Assembly (NCBI RefSeq): GCF_000380165.1 | Contig: NZ_KB904650.1 | Span: 22,841 to 86,840, forward strand | DNA from: Wenjunlia vitaminophila DSM 41686 | GTDB lineage: Bacteria; Actinomycetota; Actinomycetes; Streptomycetales; Streptomycetaceae | Direction of reading: 5' to 3' | DNA length: 64,000 nt | Shown here: one piece after another, positions 44,768 to 52,720 of the stretch | How the letters are laid out: each line of letters opens with the position of its first letter | How positions within the stretch are numbered: position 1 is the first letter of the stretch | Program-made: the position numbers and the translations under genes | Notes under the pieces: generated by a model | Database searches by the model: none | The model's input: the letters and a program-made list of their open reading frames with translations, nothing else | What the model was told of the DNA's origin: nothing

Positions 44768-45883
44768 ATGCACCCGGATGGCGACCCGGCTCCCCCCGAG
44801 AGCGACGACCGGCCCGGCGGCCCGGGCTCCCGGCCCGACGGCCCGCCCGCCGACGCCACCGGTCGGCACGGCGCCGTCCCACCGGGCGCCGTCCCCGACG
44901 CCGGGGACACGGGCGTCGGTGGGGACACGGGCGTCGGTGGGGACACGGACCTGCTGCCGCCGCCCGCCCGGGTGTTCGTCGCCGGTCACCGGGGCCTGGT
45001 GGGGTCGGCGGTCGCCCGCCGGCTCACCGACCGCGGCTACCACGTCCTCACCCGCACCCGGGCCGAGCTGGACCTGCGGGACGGACCGGCCACCGAGGCG
45101 TACCTGCGCGGGACCCGGCCCGACGCGGTGGTCCTCGCCGCGGCGAGGGTCGGTGGCATCCTGGCCAACAGCACCCGCCCGGTGGAGTTCCTCGAGGACA
45201 ACCTGCGCATCCAGCTCAGCGTCATCTCCGCGGCGCACGGCGCCGGAGTGCGCCGGCTGCTGTTCCTGGGCAGCAGTTGCATCTACCCCCGGCTCGCGCC
45301 CCAGCCCATCCGCGAGGAGGCGCTGCTCACCGGTGCGCTCGAACCCACCAACGAGGCGTACGCCATCGCGAAGATCGCCGGGATCGTGCAGCTCAGGGCC
45401 TACCGGCGGCAGTTCGGGGCGTCCTTCGTGGCCGCCATGCCCACCAACCTCTACGGCCCGGGCGACACCTTCGACCCGCACACCGCGCACGTGCTGCCCG
45501 CGCTGGTGCGGCGTTTCCACGAGGCGGTCCAGGAGCGGCGGCAGGTCGTCGAGGTCTGGGGCAGCGGCACCCCGCGACGGGAGTTCCTGCACGTGGACGA
45601 CCTGGCGGTGGCCTGCGAGACGCTGTTGCGGCGTTACGACGGCGACGAGGTGGTGAACGTCGGCTGCGGGCAGGACCTCACCATCCGGGAGCTCGCCGAG
45701 CTCGTGGCGGAGGCGGTCGGTTACCGGGGGCGGATCACCTTCGACCCGAGCAGGCCGGACGGGACGCCCCGCAAGCTGCTCGACGTCTCCCGGATGACCG
45801 CCCTCGGCTGGGCCCCGGAGATCCCGCTGCGCCAGGGGATCGTGGACACCTACCGCTGGTGGCTGACCACTGGCACGGGCTGA
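44768..45883 (+). CDS. fcl: GDP-L-fucose synthase with repeat-bearing N-terminal extension
   Basis: Epimerises and reduces GDP-4-keto-6-deoxymannose to GDP-L-fucose. It is 371 residues, about 60 longer than usual. The enzyme core begins at residue 67 with [14 protein letters not shown] (NADP loop). It shows the family's GSSCIYP and [11 protein letters not shown] (catalytic Tyr-x3-Lys), [13 protein letters not shown] and HTAHVLPAL with its conserved His. The N-terminal extension is Pro/Gly/Asp-rich and contains a GDTGVG repeat. The ATG at 44768 has a -10 box 7 nt upstream; a later start would remove the extension. Paired with gmd. Confidence 0.93.
   Translation: MHPDGDPAPPESDDRPGGPGSRPDGPPADATGRHGAVPPGAVPDAGDTGVGGDTGVGGDTDLLPPPARVFVAGHRGLVGSAVARRLTDRGYHVLTRTRAELDLRDGPATEAYLRGTRPDAVVLAAARVGGILANSTRPVEFLEDNLRIQLSVISAAHGAGVRRLLFLGSSCIYPRLAPQPIREEALLTGALEPTNEAYAIAKIAGIVQLRAYRRQFGASFVAAMPTNLYGPGDTFDPHTAHVLPALVRRFHEAVQERRQVVEVWGSGTPRREFLHVDDLAVACETLLRRYDGDEVVNVGCGQDLTIRELAELVAEAVGYRGRITFDPSRPDGTPRKLLDVSRMTALGWAPEIPLRQGIVDTYRWWLTTGTG
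44903..44948 (+). repeat. 18-bp tandem repeat inside fcl
   Basis: The 18-bp unit GGGGACACGGGCGTCGGT occurs at 44903-44920 and 44921-44938, then 10 bp of a third copy. It is in frame and encodes GDTGVG twice. It lies in the disordered N-terminal extension, so copy number could vary without breaking the enzyme. Confidence 0.9.
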
Positions 45884-45927
45884 GGGCCGCTGACGGACCC
45901 GCGCCCGCCCCGGGTGGCCCCCGCGCC

Positions 45928-45940
45928 TACGCTGGCGCCC
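45928..45940 (+). promoter_or_regulatory. -10 box of a leaderless nucleotidyltransferase transcript
   Basis: TACGCT (45928-45933) lies 7 nt before the ATG at 45941, and no Shine-Dalgarno is present. Confidence 0.5.
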
Positions 45941-46708
45941 ATGACGCCGCACGACGACACATCGTTCCTCGCCCACGTCACGTCGCGACTCGCCGCGCTG
46001 CCCCGGGTGGAGGCCGTGGCGCTGGGGGGCTCCCGGGCGACCGGGACGCACCGGCCCGACAGCGACTGGGACTTCGCCGTCTACTACCGCGGGGCGTTCT
46101 CGGTGGAGAGCGTACGGGCCCTGGGCTGGCCGGGAGAGGTCTCCGGCATCGGCGACTGGGGCGGCGGGGTGTTCAACGGCGGGGCGTGGCTGCACGTCGG
46201 TGACCGGCGCGTCGATCTGCACTACCGGGACCTGGACGACGTCGAGCACCACGTCGCCGAGGCGCGGCAGGGGCGCTTCTCGGTCGAGCGGCTGCTGTTC
46301 CACCTGGCGGGCATCCCGACGTACCTGGTGGTCGCGGAGTTGGCCGTCAACCGGGTCCTCCACGGAGCGCTCCCCCGCCCCGAGTACCCCGACGCGCTCC
46401 GCCGCAGCGCCCGTGAACGGTGGTGGGGCGACGCCCGGCTCACCCTGGCCTACGCCCGGGCCGCCCACGCCGAGCGGGGGCACCTCGGCGACTGCGCCGG
46501 GGCGATCGCCACCGCGGCCTGCCAGACGGCCCACGCCGTGATGGCCGCCAGGGGCCAGTGGGTCACCAACGAGAAGACCCTGCTGGAGCGTGCCGGGTTG
46601 CGGGGCGTGGACGACGTCCTGGCCGGGCTCTCGCCGGAGCCGGAGGCGCTGACCGCCGCGCTCGACGAGGCCGCGGCGCTGTTCGCGGGAGCGGTCGGGG
46701 ACTGCTGA
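45941..46708 (+). CDS. Nucleotidyltransferase-fold protein (aminoglycoside adenylyltransferase-like)
   Basis: Soluble protein of 255 residues with the polymerase-beta-type nucleotidyltransferase motif [21 protein letters not shown] (quoted in part: [16 protein letters not shown]) near 26-45. It has the two Asp metal ligands, and RRVDLHYRD near 85-93 supplies the third acid. A helical C-terminal domain follows. The family includes AadA-like resistance enzymes and DUF4037 proteins of unknown substrate. It sits between fcl and a DMT transporter whose start is 17 bp away, so the two may form an operon. Aminoglycoside resistance is possible but unproven. Confidence 0.75.
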   Translation: MTPHDDTSFLAHVTSRLAALPRVEAVALGGSRATGTHRPDSDWDFAVYYRGAFSVESVRALGWPGEVSGIGDWGGGVFNGGAWLHVGDRRVDLHYRDLDDVEHHVAEARQGRFSVERLLFHLAGIPTYLVVAELAVNRVLHGALPRPEYPDALRRSARERWWGDARLTLAYARAAHAERGHLGDCAGAIATAACQTAHAVMAARGQWVTNEKTLLERAGLRGVDDVLAGLSPEPEALTAALDEAAALFAGAVGDC

Positions 46709-46725
46709 CGGACCAACCCACGGCC

Positions 46726-47736
46726 GTGCGCCGGTCCGAGGGGCGCCGTCGCGGCACCACCCCCGTCCCCCTGCTCTCGGTGGCCCTGGTGCTGCTGCTC
46801 GCCGGGACCTGGCTGGTGTCCGCGGCGCTGGTCGAGGACACCGGTCCGCTGACCGTCGCGGCGGGCCGCACCGTGGTGTGCGCCGTGGTCCTCGCCGGGT
46901 TCGCCGCCACCACCGCCGAGCTGCGCCGCCAGGTCCGCACCGTGGTGCGGCGCCCGGGGCGGGCGGTCGGCCTGGGGTTGCTGGGGTTCGGGGGTTACGC
47001 GACGGGGACCCTGCTGGCGATCCCCCGCATCGGCGCCTCGTTGACCAACCTGGTGGTGGCGCTCCTGCCGTGCGCCGCGGTGCTGCTCGGCGCGTTGCTC
47101 CCCGACGGGCGTCCGACCCGTCGGACGGTGCTCGGCGCCGGGGTGGCCACGGCGGCGGCCGTGGGCTACGCCGCGGACGGCGGCACCCCGGACGGCCCGG
47201 GCCTCATGCTGGCCGTCGCCGCGATGCTGGGCCTGGCCTGCTACGGACACCTGTACCGCCGGGCCCTGGCCGACGTCGCGCCGTTGGCGGCACTGCCGGT
47301 GTTGCTCGGCGCGGCCAGTCTCGCCTTGGTGCCGGTGGCGCTGCCCGAGGTGCTCGCCGATCCGCCGACACCGGCCGAGTGCGGCGGCGTCGCGGTACTC
47401 GGCGCGGTGGTGTACGCGCCGGCCTACCTGGTGCAGCACCGGCTGATCCTGCTGCGCGGACCGGTCCTCACCGCCGCCGTCCAGTTGGCCGTGCCGTTCG
47501 CGGTGCGGCTCGGCGACTGGGCGTTGGGCTCGGCTCCGGCGCCGTCCGCCGCGGAGACGGCGCTGCTCGCCTGCTGCTGCGGCGGCATCGCCCTGGTCAC
47601 CCTCGAACGTCATCCACGGCCGGCCGACGGTGCCGACGCCGCCGCCCCGCCCACCGACCGACCGACCTCACCGGAGGCCGGACCACGGCGTCCTCCCCCG
47701 CCCGAGCGGGGGGACCCCACGCGGGAATCCCGGTGA
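46726..47736 (+). CDS. DMT-superfamily (EamA-like) transporter
   Basis: Integral membrane protein of 336 residues with about 10 hydrophobic helices in two EamA-like halves (about 12-130 and 145-290), then a Pro-rich cytosolic tail of 40 residues. Features include [14 protein letters not shown] and the [12 protein letters not shown] loop between halves. Drug/metabolite transporters of this type export amino acids or drugs. The GTG at 46726 is the first clear start in frame; no strong Shine-Dalgarno is visible, so coupling to the nucleotidyltransferase upstream is likely. The substrate is unknown. Confidence 0.75.
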   Translation: MRRSEGRRRGTTPVPLLSVALVLLLAGTWLVSAALVEDTGPLTVAAGRTVVCAVVLAGFAATTAELRRQVRTVVRRPGRAVGLGLLGFGGYATGTLLAIPRIGASLTNLVVALLPCAAVLLGALLPDGRPTRRTVLGAGVATAAAVGYAADGGTPDGPGLMLAVAAMLGLACYGHLYRRALADVAPLAALPVLLGAASLALVPVALPEVLADPPTPAECGGVAVLGAVVYAPAYLVQHRLILLRGPVLTAAVQLAVPFAVRLGDWALGSAPAPSAAETALLACCCGGIALVTLERHPRPADGADAAAPPTDRPTSPEAGPRRPPPPERGDPTRESR

Positions 47737-47790
47737 CACGTGCCCAGCCCGTCCGCACGGCTCCCACGGGGCGAGGAGTAGCGACTATGG

Positions 47791-47833
47791 CTAGCGGCTA
47801 GCAGCTAGGCAGTTAGCTTGCTAGCATCCTCTC
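47791..47833 (+). promoter_or_regulatory. CTAG-repeat operator and -10 of the RHH operon
   Basis: Five CTAG-type pentamers recur at 7-8 bp: CTAGC 47791, CTAGC 47798, CTAGG 47805, TTAGC 47813, CTAGC 47821. The last overlaps TAGCAT (47822-47827), a -10 box 6 nt before the GTG of the ribbon-helix-helix gene. CTAG is very rare in Streptomyces DNA, and iterated short sites covering a promoter are typical RHH autorepressor operators. The regulator assignment is inference. Confidence 0.7.
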
Positions 47834-48016
47834 GTGGGCGATGAGGACGTCAAACAGTTCAACGTGTACCTGCCGATCGGGCTGATCAAGCAGGTCAAGC
47901 ACCGTGCCATCGAATCGGAGCTGTCACTTTCGGCGTTGGTCGCCGACGCGCTGCGCGCCTATCTCGACGACGACCCCCACCCGAAGCGGCAGCAACCGTC
48001 CGGAAAGGAAACCTGA
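47834..48016 (+). CDS. Small ribbon-helix-helix (CopG/Arc-type) regulator
   Basis: A 60-residue protein. The beta strand KQFNVYLP followed by helices [14 protein letters not shown] and [17 protein letters not shown] is the classic RHH fold, with the strand contacting DNA as a dimer. The C-terminal tail is basic. The GTG at 47834 is supported by the -10 box 6 nt before it; no Shine-Dalgarno exists. It is first in an operon with a VOC-domain protein (1-bp gap) and a methyltransferase. It is likely an autorepressor binding the CTAG repeats. No toxin-like partner is obvious, though the size matches an antitoxin. Confidence 0.82.
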   Translation: MGDEDVKQFNVYLPIGLIKQVKHRAIESELSLSALVADALRAYLDDDPHPKRQQPSGKET

Positions 48017-48017
48017 C

Positions 48018-48362
48018 ATGACTACCGAAGGAATCGAGGCCGTGTTCCTCGAGACCCACAACTGGGGCAAGGCGGCGAAGTTCTTCCAGGCGCTCGGCTT
48101 CGAACTGGAGTTTTCGACCGACCACAACTCCGGCCGGCTCCGCAACGGCGACGGTCCTTACCTCTTCATCGCCGAGGTCCCCCAGGACCGGGAGCCCCGG
48201 ACGCAGATCGTTCTGAAGGTGCCGGACGCGGAGGCGTTCCACCCCGATCCCACCGTCGAGGTGGTCACTCCGTTCGAGGACACCCATTACGGGACCAGGG
48301 AGATGACCGTCCGCGACCCCGACGGGCGGCTCTGGAACCTCCAGGCGCCGGCCGGGAACTGA
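48018..48362 (+). CDS. VOC-superfamily (glyoxalase/bleomycin-resistance) protein
   Basis: A 114-residue single VOC module: beta-alpha-beta halves beginning IEAVFLETHNWGKAAKFFQALGFELEF (quoted in part: LETHNWGKAAKFFQALGF) and ending TVRDPDGRLWNLQAP, the usual metal-end motif. Such proteins act as dimers for drug sequestration, glyoxalase-like isomerisation or dioxygenation; the sequence does not decide. The ATG at 48018 follows AAAGGAA and starts 1 bp after the RHH stop, so the two are tightly coupled. Confidence 0.85.
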   Translation: MTTEGIEAVFLETHNWGKAAKFFQALGFELEFSTDHNSGRLRNGDGPYLFIAEVPQDREPRTQIVLKVPDAEAFHPDPTVEVVTPFEDTHYGTREMTVRDPDGRLWNLQAPAGN

Positions 48363-48384
48363 CCACCAAGGAGCGGAGCGTCCC

Positions 48385-49242
48385 ATGACTGACCAGCGGA
48401 CCGTCGCACCGGACAGCTCGGCGGAGCGGGTCGCCCTGTGGCGGGCCATGCACGTACGGGTTGATCCGCCGCCGCACGTCCTCCAGGACGAGATCGGCCT
48501 GCGGCTCGCGGCCCCGGACGACGGCTGGCGTCGCCGTCCGGACATGGACGAGCACGCGACGAGCCGTTCGCGGGCATCCATCGTGGCCCGTGCACGCTTC
48601 ATCGAGGACCTGGTCGTGGAACGGAGCGCCCACGGCGTCGGCCAGTACGTCATCCTCGGAGCCGGCCTGGACACCTTCGCCCAGCGCAGGCCGGAGATCG
48701 CCTCCGGCCTGCGGGTGTTCGAGATCGACCAGCCCGCGCCCCAGGCGTGGAAACAGCGGCGGCTGATCGAGCTCGGCTTCGGCATCCCGGAGTGGCTGCG
48801 GCTCGTGCCGGTTGACTTCGAGGCGGGCTGGTCCTGGTGGGAGCGGCTGGCGACGGCCGGCTTCGACGCGGGCCGGCCGGCGGTCGTGGCGTCCACCGGC
48901 GTCAGCGTGTACCTCACCGGGGACGCGGTCCTGGCCACGCTGCGCCATGTCGCAGCGCTCGCCCCGGGTTCCACCCTGGCCATGACGTTCATGCTGCCGG
49001 TGGAGTCCGTCGAACCGGACGAGCGCCCCCTCCGGCATGCCTCGGAGGAGGGTGCGCGGGCAGCCGGGACACCCTTCGTCAGCTTCTACGCCCCGTCGGA
49101 GATGCTGGCGCTGGCCCGTGAAGCCGGGTTCAAGAAGGCCCGTCTGGTGTCCGCGGTGGACCTTGCCCACCGCTACTTCACCGGCAGGACGGACGGCCTT
49201 CGGCCGTCGAGCTCGGAGGAACTGCTGGTGGCGACCACCTGA
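48385..49242 (+). CDS. SAM-dependent methyltransferase, LCMT/TIGR00027 type
   Basis: Class I methyltransferase of 285 residues of the leucine-carboxyl-methyltransferase-like group common in actinobacteria. Motifs are RARFIEDLVV, VILGAGLDTFAQR (SAM loop, about 88-100), VFEIDQPAPQAWKQRRL and a STGVSVYLTGDAV segment typical of the family. The ATG at 48385 follows AAGGAG after a 22-bp gap from the VOC gene, so it is the third gene of the RHH operon. Small-molecule O-methylation is the expected type of reaction; the substrate is unknown. Confidence 0.88.
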   Translation: MTDQRTVAPDSSAERVALWRAMHVRVDPPPHVLQDEIGLRLAAPDDGWRRRPDMDEHATSRSRASIVARARFIEDLVVERSAHGVGQYVILGAGLDTFAQRRPEIASGLRVFEIDQPAPQAWKQRRLIELGFGIPEWLRLVPVDFEAGWSWWERLATAGFDAGRPAVVASTGVSVYLTGDAVLATLRHVAALAPGSTLAMTFMLPVESVEPDERPLRHASEEGARAAGTPFVSFYAPSEMLALAREAGFKKARLVSAVDLAHRYFTGRTDGLRPSSSEELLVATT

Positions 49243-49292
49243 CCGTGCCCTCGCCCGCCGCGGGGCCGACGGGGCCGGCGCCGCTGACCGGT

Positions 49293-51116
49293 TCAGTAGG
49301 CGCCGCGGCCGTCGATGACCGCCCGCACGGTGCGGGCCAGCAGGTCGGCGTCCCAGCCCAACGACCAGTTGTCCACGTAGCCCAGGTCCAGGGCCACCGT
49401 CTCGTCCCACGGCAGCTCCGACCGGCCGCTGACCTGCCACACCCCGGTCAGCCCCGGTTTGACCAGCAGCCGGCGCAGCTCCACCTCGGTGTACCTGGCC
49501 ACCTCCTCGGGCAGCGGGGGGCGGGGGCCCACCAGCGACATCTGGCCGGCCAGCACGTTGACGAGCTGCGGCAGTTCGTCGAGGGAGGAGCGGCGCAGCA
49601 GCCGGCCCACCCGGGTCACCCGTGGGTCGCGGCGCATCTTGAAGATCGGGCCCTCCCGCTCGTTGGCCGGGACCAGCTCGGCCTTGAGCCGTTCGGCGTC
49701 CTGGACCATGGTGCGGAACTTCCACATGCGGAACGGGCGGCGGTGCTGACCGATCCGGACCTGCCGGTGGAGGACAGGACCGGGTGAGCTGAGCCGCACC
49801 GCCAGGGCCAGCGCCGCGAGCAGCGGCGCCAGCGCCACCAACAGCAGCGCGGCGCCCACCCGGTCGATCACCACCTTCGCCACCGCGGAAGGCCCCCCGC
49901 GGGCCGGCGGCGACACCAGGACCAGGGTGAGGCCCGCGGCGGTGGACACCCGCACCCTGCGCCGGGCCACCTGGGTCAGACCGGGCAGCACCACCAGGGG
50001 ACGTCCGGTGTCGTACAGCGCCCAGGACAACCGGCGCAGCCGGTCGCCGGCCATCCACCGGCCCGGCACCACGAAGACCAGGTCGGCGCCGACGGCGCCG
50101 GCCGCGGCCAGCACGGCGTCCGCGTCCCCCGGCGGTGGGCCGGCGCCCGGCCGGTCCAGCTCCGCGCGGACCGGGACCCCGCACGCCGGGCGGCCTCCGC
50201 GGGGGACGCACAGGCCCACGACGGCGAACGGGTGGTCGGTGCGCCGGGCAAGGCGCGCCACCACGTCGTCCGCGGCCTCGGCCTCGGCGACCACCAGCAC
50301 CCGCCGCGCCGCCCCGGCGCGCGGGCCGGACCGCGGCCTGCGCACGGCCCACCGGAACGCCGGGGGGGCCAGGGCGGACGGCACCAGCGCGGCGAACGCC
50401 ACGGCCGGGGTCACCGCGGGGCTCAGCAGCACGTGCAGCACCGCGAGGACCCCGATCAGGGTGAGCCAGTCCCGGGCCACCCGGGCCGGGGCGTCGCGCC
50501 GGCCCCAGGGGTCGCTGGTGTACCGGCCGCGGCCGGCGCGGACCAGTAACCACGCCCCGGTGGCGACCAGGGCGCACCACCAGGGGTGGGCCCCGCCCGC
50601 CGCGTGCAGGACCGCGGCGACCGACGCCGTGGTCACGGCCGCGTCCACGGCGGGCGCGGCGAGGGGGTGGGGGCCGCCCGGCGGCCGGTGCCTGACCCGG
50701 TCCGCGGGGCGGGCCCCGGCGGAGCGGACGGCCTTCCCGGCCGGGGGCGCGCCGGCACGGCAGGGGGCGCCCCCGTGACCGTTCGCTGCGCAGCACGGTT
50801 CCGCCCCCGGCTGACCGGCTGCTCCGGAGCCCGGTGGGCGCACGAGGGGCTGGCTTTCGGTCCGCGACGTGCCGTGCGGGTGCCCCGCAGCCGCCTGTTG
50901 TCCGGCGCCCCGGTGCCCTGACGGGCGCTGGGTTTCGCGCTGGCCGGGTTGCTGCGGGTGGTGGTTCGCCCGCTCGCGGTTCACCCGTGAGCCGTCCGGG
51001 CGGTGGACGGCGAGGTGCTGGCCCCCCGCCGGCGCCGGAACCCGTCTGCGGAACGATCTCTTCCATGGAACGCCGGTGCCGGGCGTTCCCGCGTCCGCGT
51101 TCCCGAACAGCCGCAT
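49293..51116 (-). CDS. Polyisoprenyl-phosphate sugar-1-phosphate transferase (initiating), with TTA codon
   Basis: Transfers the first sugar phosphate to undecaprenyl phosphate, starting repeat-unit assembly. It has 607 residues from the ATG at 51116. A low-complexity basic head (about 1-150), four membrane helices (about 160-260), a Rossmann-like middle and the PF02397 catalytic domain (about 405-607) follow. The catalytic domain has KVVIDRVGAALLL, FRMWKFRTM, RRSSLDELPQLVNVL, GQMSLVGPRPPLPEEV and PGLTGVWQVSGRS. Codon 190 is TTA (50547-50549), so bldA tRNA is needed. The start is uncertain: GTG 50984 would give about 563 residues, closer to the family. It ends the minus strand of the locus. 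Confidence 0.87.
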   Translation of the reverse strand: MRLFGNADAGTPGTGVPWKRSFRRRVPAPAGGQHLAVHRPDGSRVNRERANHHPQQPGQRETQRPSGHRGAGQQAAAGHPHGTSRTESQPLVRPPGSGAAGQPGAEPCCAANGHGGAPCRAGAPPAGKAVRSAGARPADRVRHRPPGGPHPLAAPAVDAAVTTASVAAVLHAAGGAHPWWCALVATGAWLLVRAGRGRYTSDPWGRRDAPARVARDWLTLIGVLAVLHVLLSPAVTPAVAFAALVPSALAPPAFRWAVRRPRSGPRAGAARRVLVVAEAEAADDVVARLARRTDHPFAVVGLCVPRGGRPACGVPVRAELDRPGAGPPPGDADAVLAAAGAVGADLVFVVPGRWMAGDRLRRLSWALYDTGRPLVVLPGLTQVARRRVRVSTAAGLTLVLVSPPARGGPSAVAKVVIDRVGAALLLVALAPLLAALALAVRLSSPGPVLHRQVRIGQHRRPFRMWKFRTMVQDAERLKAELVPANEREGPIFKMRRDPRVTRVGRLLRRSSLDELPQLVNVLAGQMSLVGPRPPLPEEVARYTEVELRRLLVKPGLTGVWQVSGRSELPWDETVALDLGYVDNWSLGWDADLLARTVRAVIDGRGAY

Positions 51117-51308
51117 GGACCCCCCTGCTGGCTCGACCGGAACTGTCGACCCCACCGCCGTCTCCCCAAACGACCGGCAGGGGTGTGTCTCGGCCGAACG
51201 GTAAGGCACGACACCGTAGTTCCGCTCGGTTTTGCCCAAGTTCACTCACCTGTCCGAGGGGGGGCGGCGCTTCCCCGGAAGGCCACCGGCGTGCGCGCCT
51301 GACGGCCC

Positions 51309-52550
51309 CTACCGGCGCACGCCCCGCAACGCCTCGTGCAGCACGCCCACCACCCTGGCGAGCCCCGCCTCCCGGCCGAGCCGCTCCCGGGCGTACACCG
51401 GTCCGCGCGCCGCCAACTCCGCGGCCCGGTGCGGGTCGCCGGCCAGCGCACGGACCGCGGCGAGCAGCGCGTGCGGGTCCTGCGGCGGCACCACGAGGCC
51501 GGCCCCGGAGCGCCGGACCTCCTCCGCGGTGCCGCAGTGCTCCGCCACGGAGGCGACCACCGGCCGGCCGGCGGCGAAGTAGGAGGTGAGCTTCGAGGGC
51601 AGGCTCATGTCCAGCACCGAGGCGCGTTGGGTCACCACCAGGACGTCGGCCGCGGCCAACACGTCCGGGTAGTCGGCGTCCGGGGCCGGCGGCAGCACGT
51701 CCACGTTGGGCAACCCGGCCGCCTCGGCCCGCAGGAACTCGCGCTGGTTGCCGTCGCCCATCAGCACGAACCGCACCCCGGGGTCGGCCCCGGCGGCCCG
51801 GACCAGGACCTCGAGGCCCTGCTTGAGCCCCATGTTCCCCGAGTGCAGCACCACCGTCTGGTCCGGCGCCCACCCGAGCCGGGCGCGGGTGGCGGAGCGG
51901 TCGGCCGTGGGGGCGGCGACGTGCGTCCAGTTGGGTACCGTCCTGACGGCCGTGTCGGGCACCCCCATCCCCACCACCCGGGCGGCGAACGACTCGTGGA
52001 CCACCCCCACCAGGGCCGCGCCGCGCAGCACCCGGCCCTCCAGCCGGCCGGCCAGGGACGCGGCCAGCCCGCCCCCGCCCGGGATGCCGCTCTGGGCGGC
52101 GGCGGCACCCATCAGGTCCTGCACCACCACCACGTGCGGCACCCGGTACCGCCGGGCCACCCGCGCCCCGAGCAGGCCACCGGCGAGGCCGGGGACCTGA
52201 CTGAGCACCAGGTCGGGTCGGACCCGGGGCGGCGCGAGCGCGCCGTGCGCCAGGAAGCTCGCCTCGTACAGCGCCCGGTGCGGCGCGGTCTGCCGGGACG
52301 GCACGGTGTGCCGCCGGCGGTGGACGGCGACGCCGCCGCGGTGCTCCAGCATCCGCCAACGCCCGCGGTACGCCGGGTCCGTGGACCACGCCGGGTAGTG
52401 CGGGAACCCGGCGAGCACGTGGGTCCGCGCGCCGAGGGCCGCGAGGTGCTCGGCTATCTGCGTGGAGTAGGGGCCGATCCCCGCGTGCTCCGGCGCGTAG
52501 TTGGTCGAGACCAGCAACACGCGCCGGCCGGCGAGCGGATCGTCCACCAT
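51309..52550 (-). CDS. Glycosyltransferase family 4 (WcaI-like)
   Basis: GT-B glycosyltransferase of 413 residues, extending the lipid-linked unit. The N-terminal domain begins RVLLVSTNYAPEHAGIGPYS and the C-terminal domain has VVLHSGNMGLKQGLEVLV and SLPSKLTSYFAAGRPVVASV, as in WcaI-type colanic acid enzymes. The ATG at 52550 follows GGGAGAAG; an upstream ATG at 52601 lacks a site. It is divergent from the polymerase gene across 170 bp and followed by the sugar transferase after 192 bp on the same strand. Donor and linkage are unknown. Confidence 0.87.
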   Translation of the reverse strand: MVDDPLAGRRVLLVSTNYAPEHAGIGPYSTQIAEHLAALGARTHVLAGFPHYPAWSTDPAYRGRWRMLEHRGGVAVHRRRHTVPSRQTAPHRALYEASFLAHGALAPPRVRPDLVLSQVPGLAGGLLGARVARRYRVPHVVVVQDLMGAAAAQSGIPGGGGLAASLAGRLEGRVLRGAALVGVVHESFAARVVGMGVPDTAVRTVPNWTHVAAPTADRSATRARLGWAPDQTVVLHSGNMGLKQGLEVLVRAAGADPGVRFVLMGDGNQREFLRAEAAGLPNVDVLPPAPDADYPDVLAAADVLVVTQRASVLDMSLPSKLTSYFAAGRPVVASVAEHCGTAEEVRRSGAGLVVPPQDPHALLAAVRALAGDPHRAAELAARGPVYARERLGREAGLARVVGVLHEALRGVRR

Positions 52551-52720
52551 GAGCTGGCTTCTCCCGACGAAGCGGCCAAGGGATGTGCGAAGCGGGCTCA
52601 TACTAGATCGGGATCGTCCCCGTGCGGGGCGGATCGGCGATTCGCGACGGGGGGCCGGACGCGGCAGCGGGGGCACCGGGGGGCGGGCACGGGGCCGGAT
52701 CGGGAGGCCGGGGGCGGGGC

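Noticed and set aside
47834..48362. Toxin-antitoxin pair (RHH plus VOC)
   Set aside because: The second gene is a clear VOC-fold protein, not a known toxin type; a regulator-enzyme operon is simpler.
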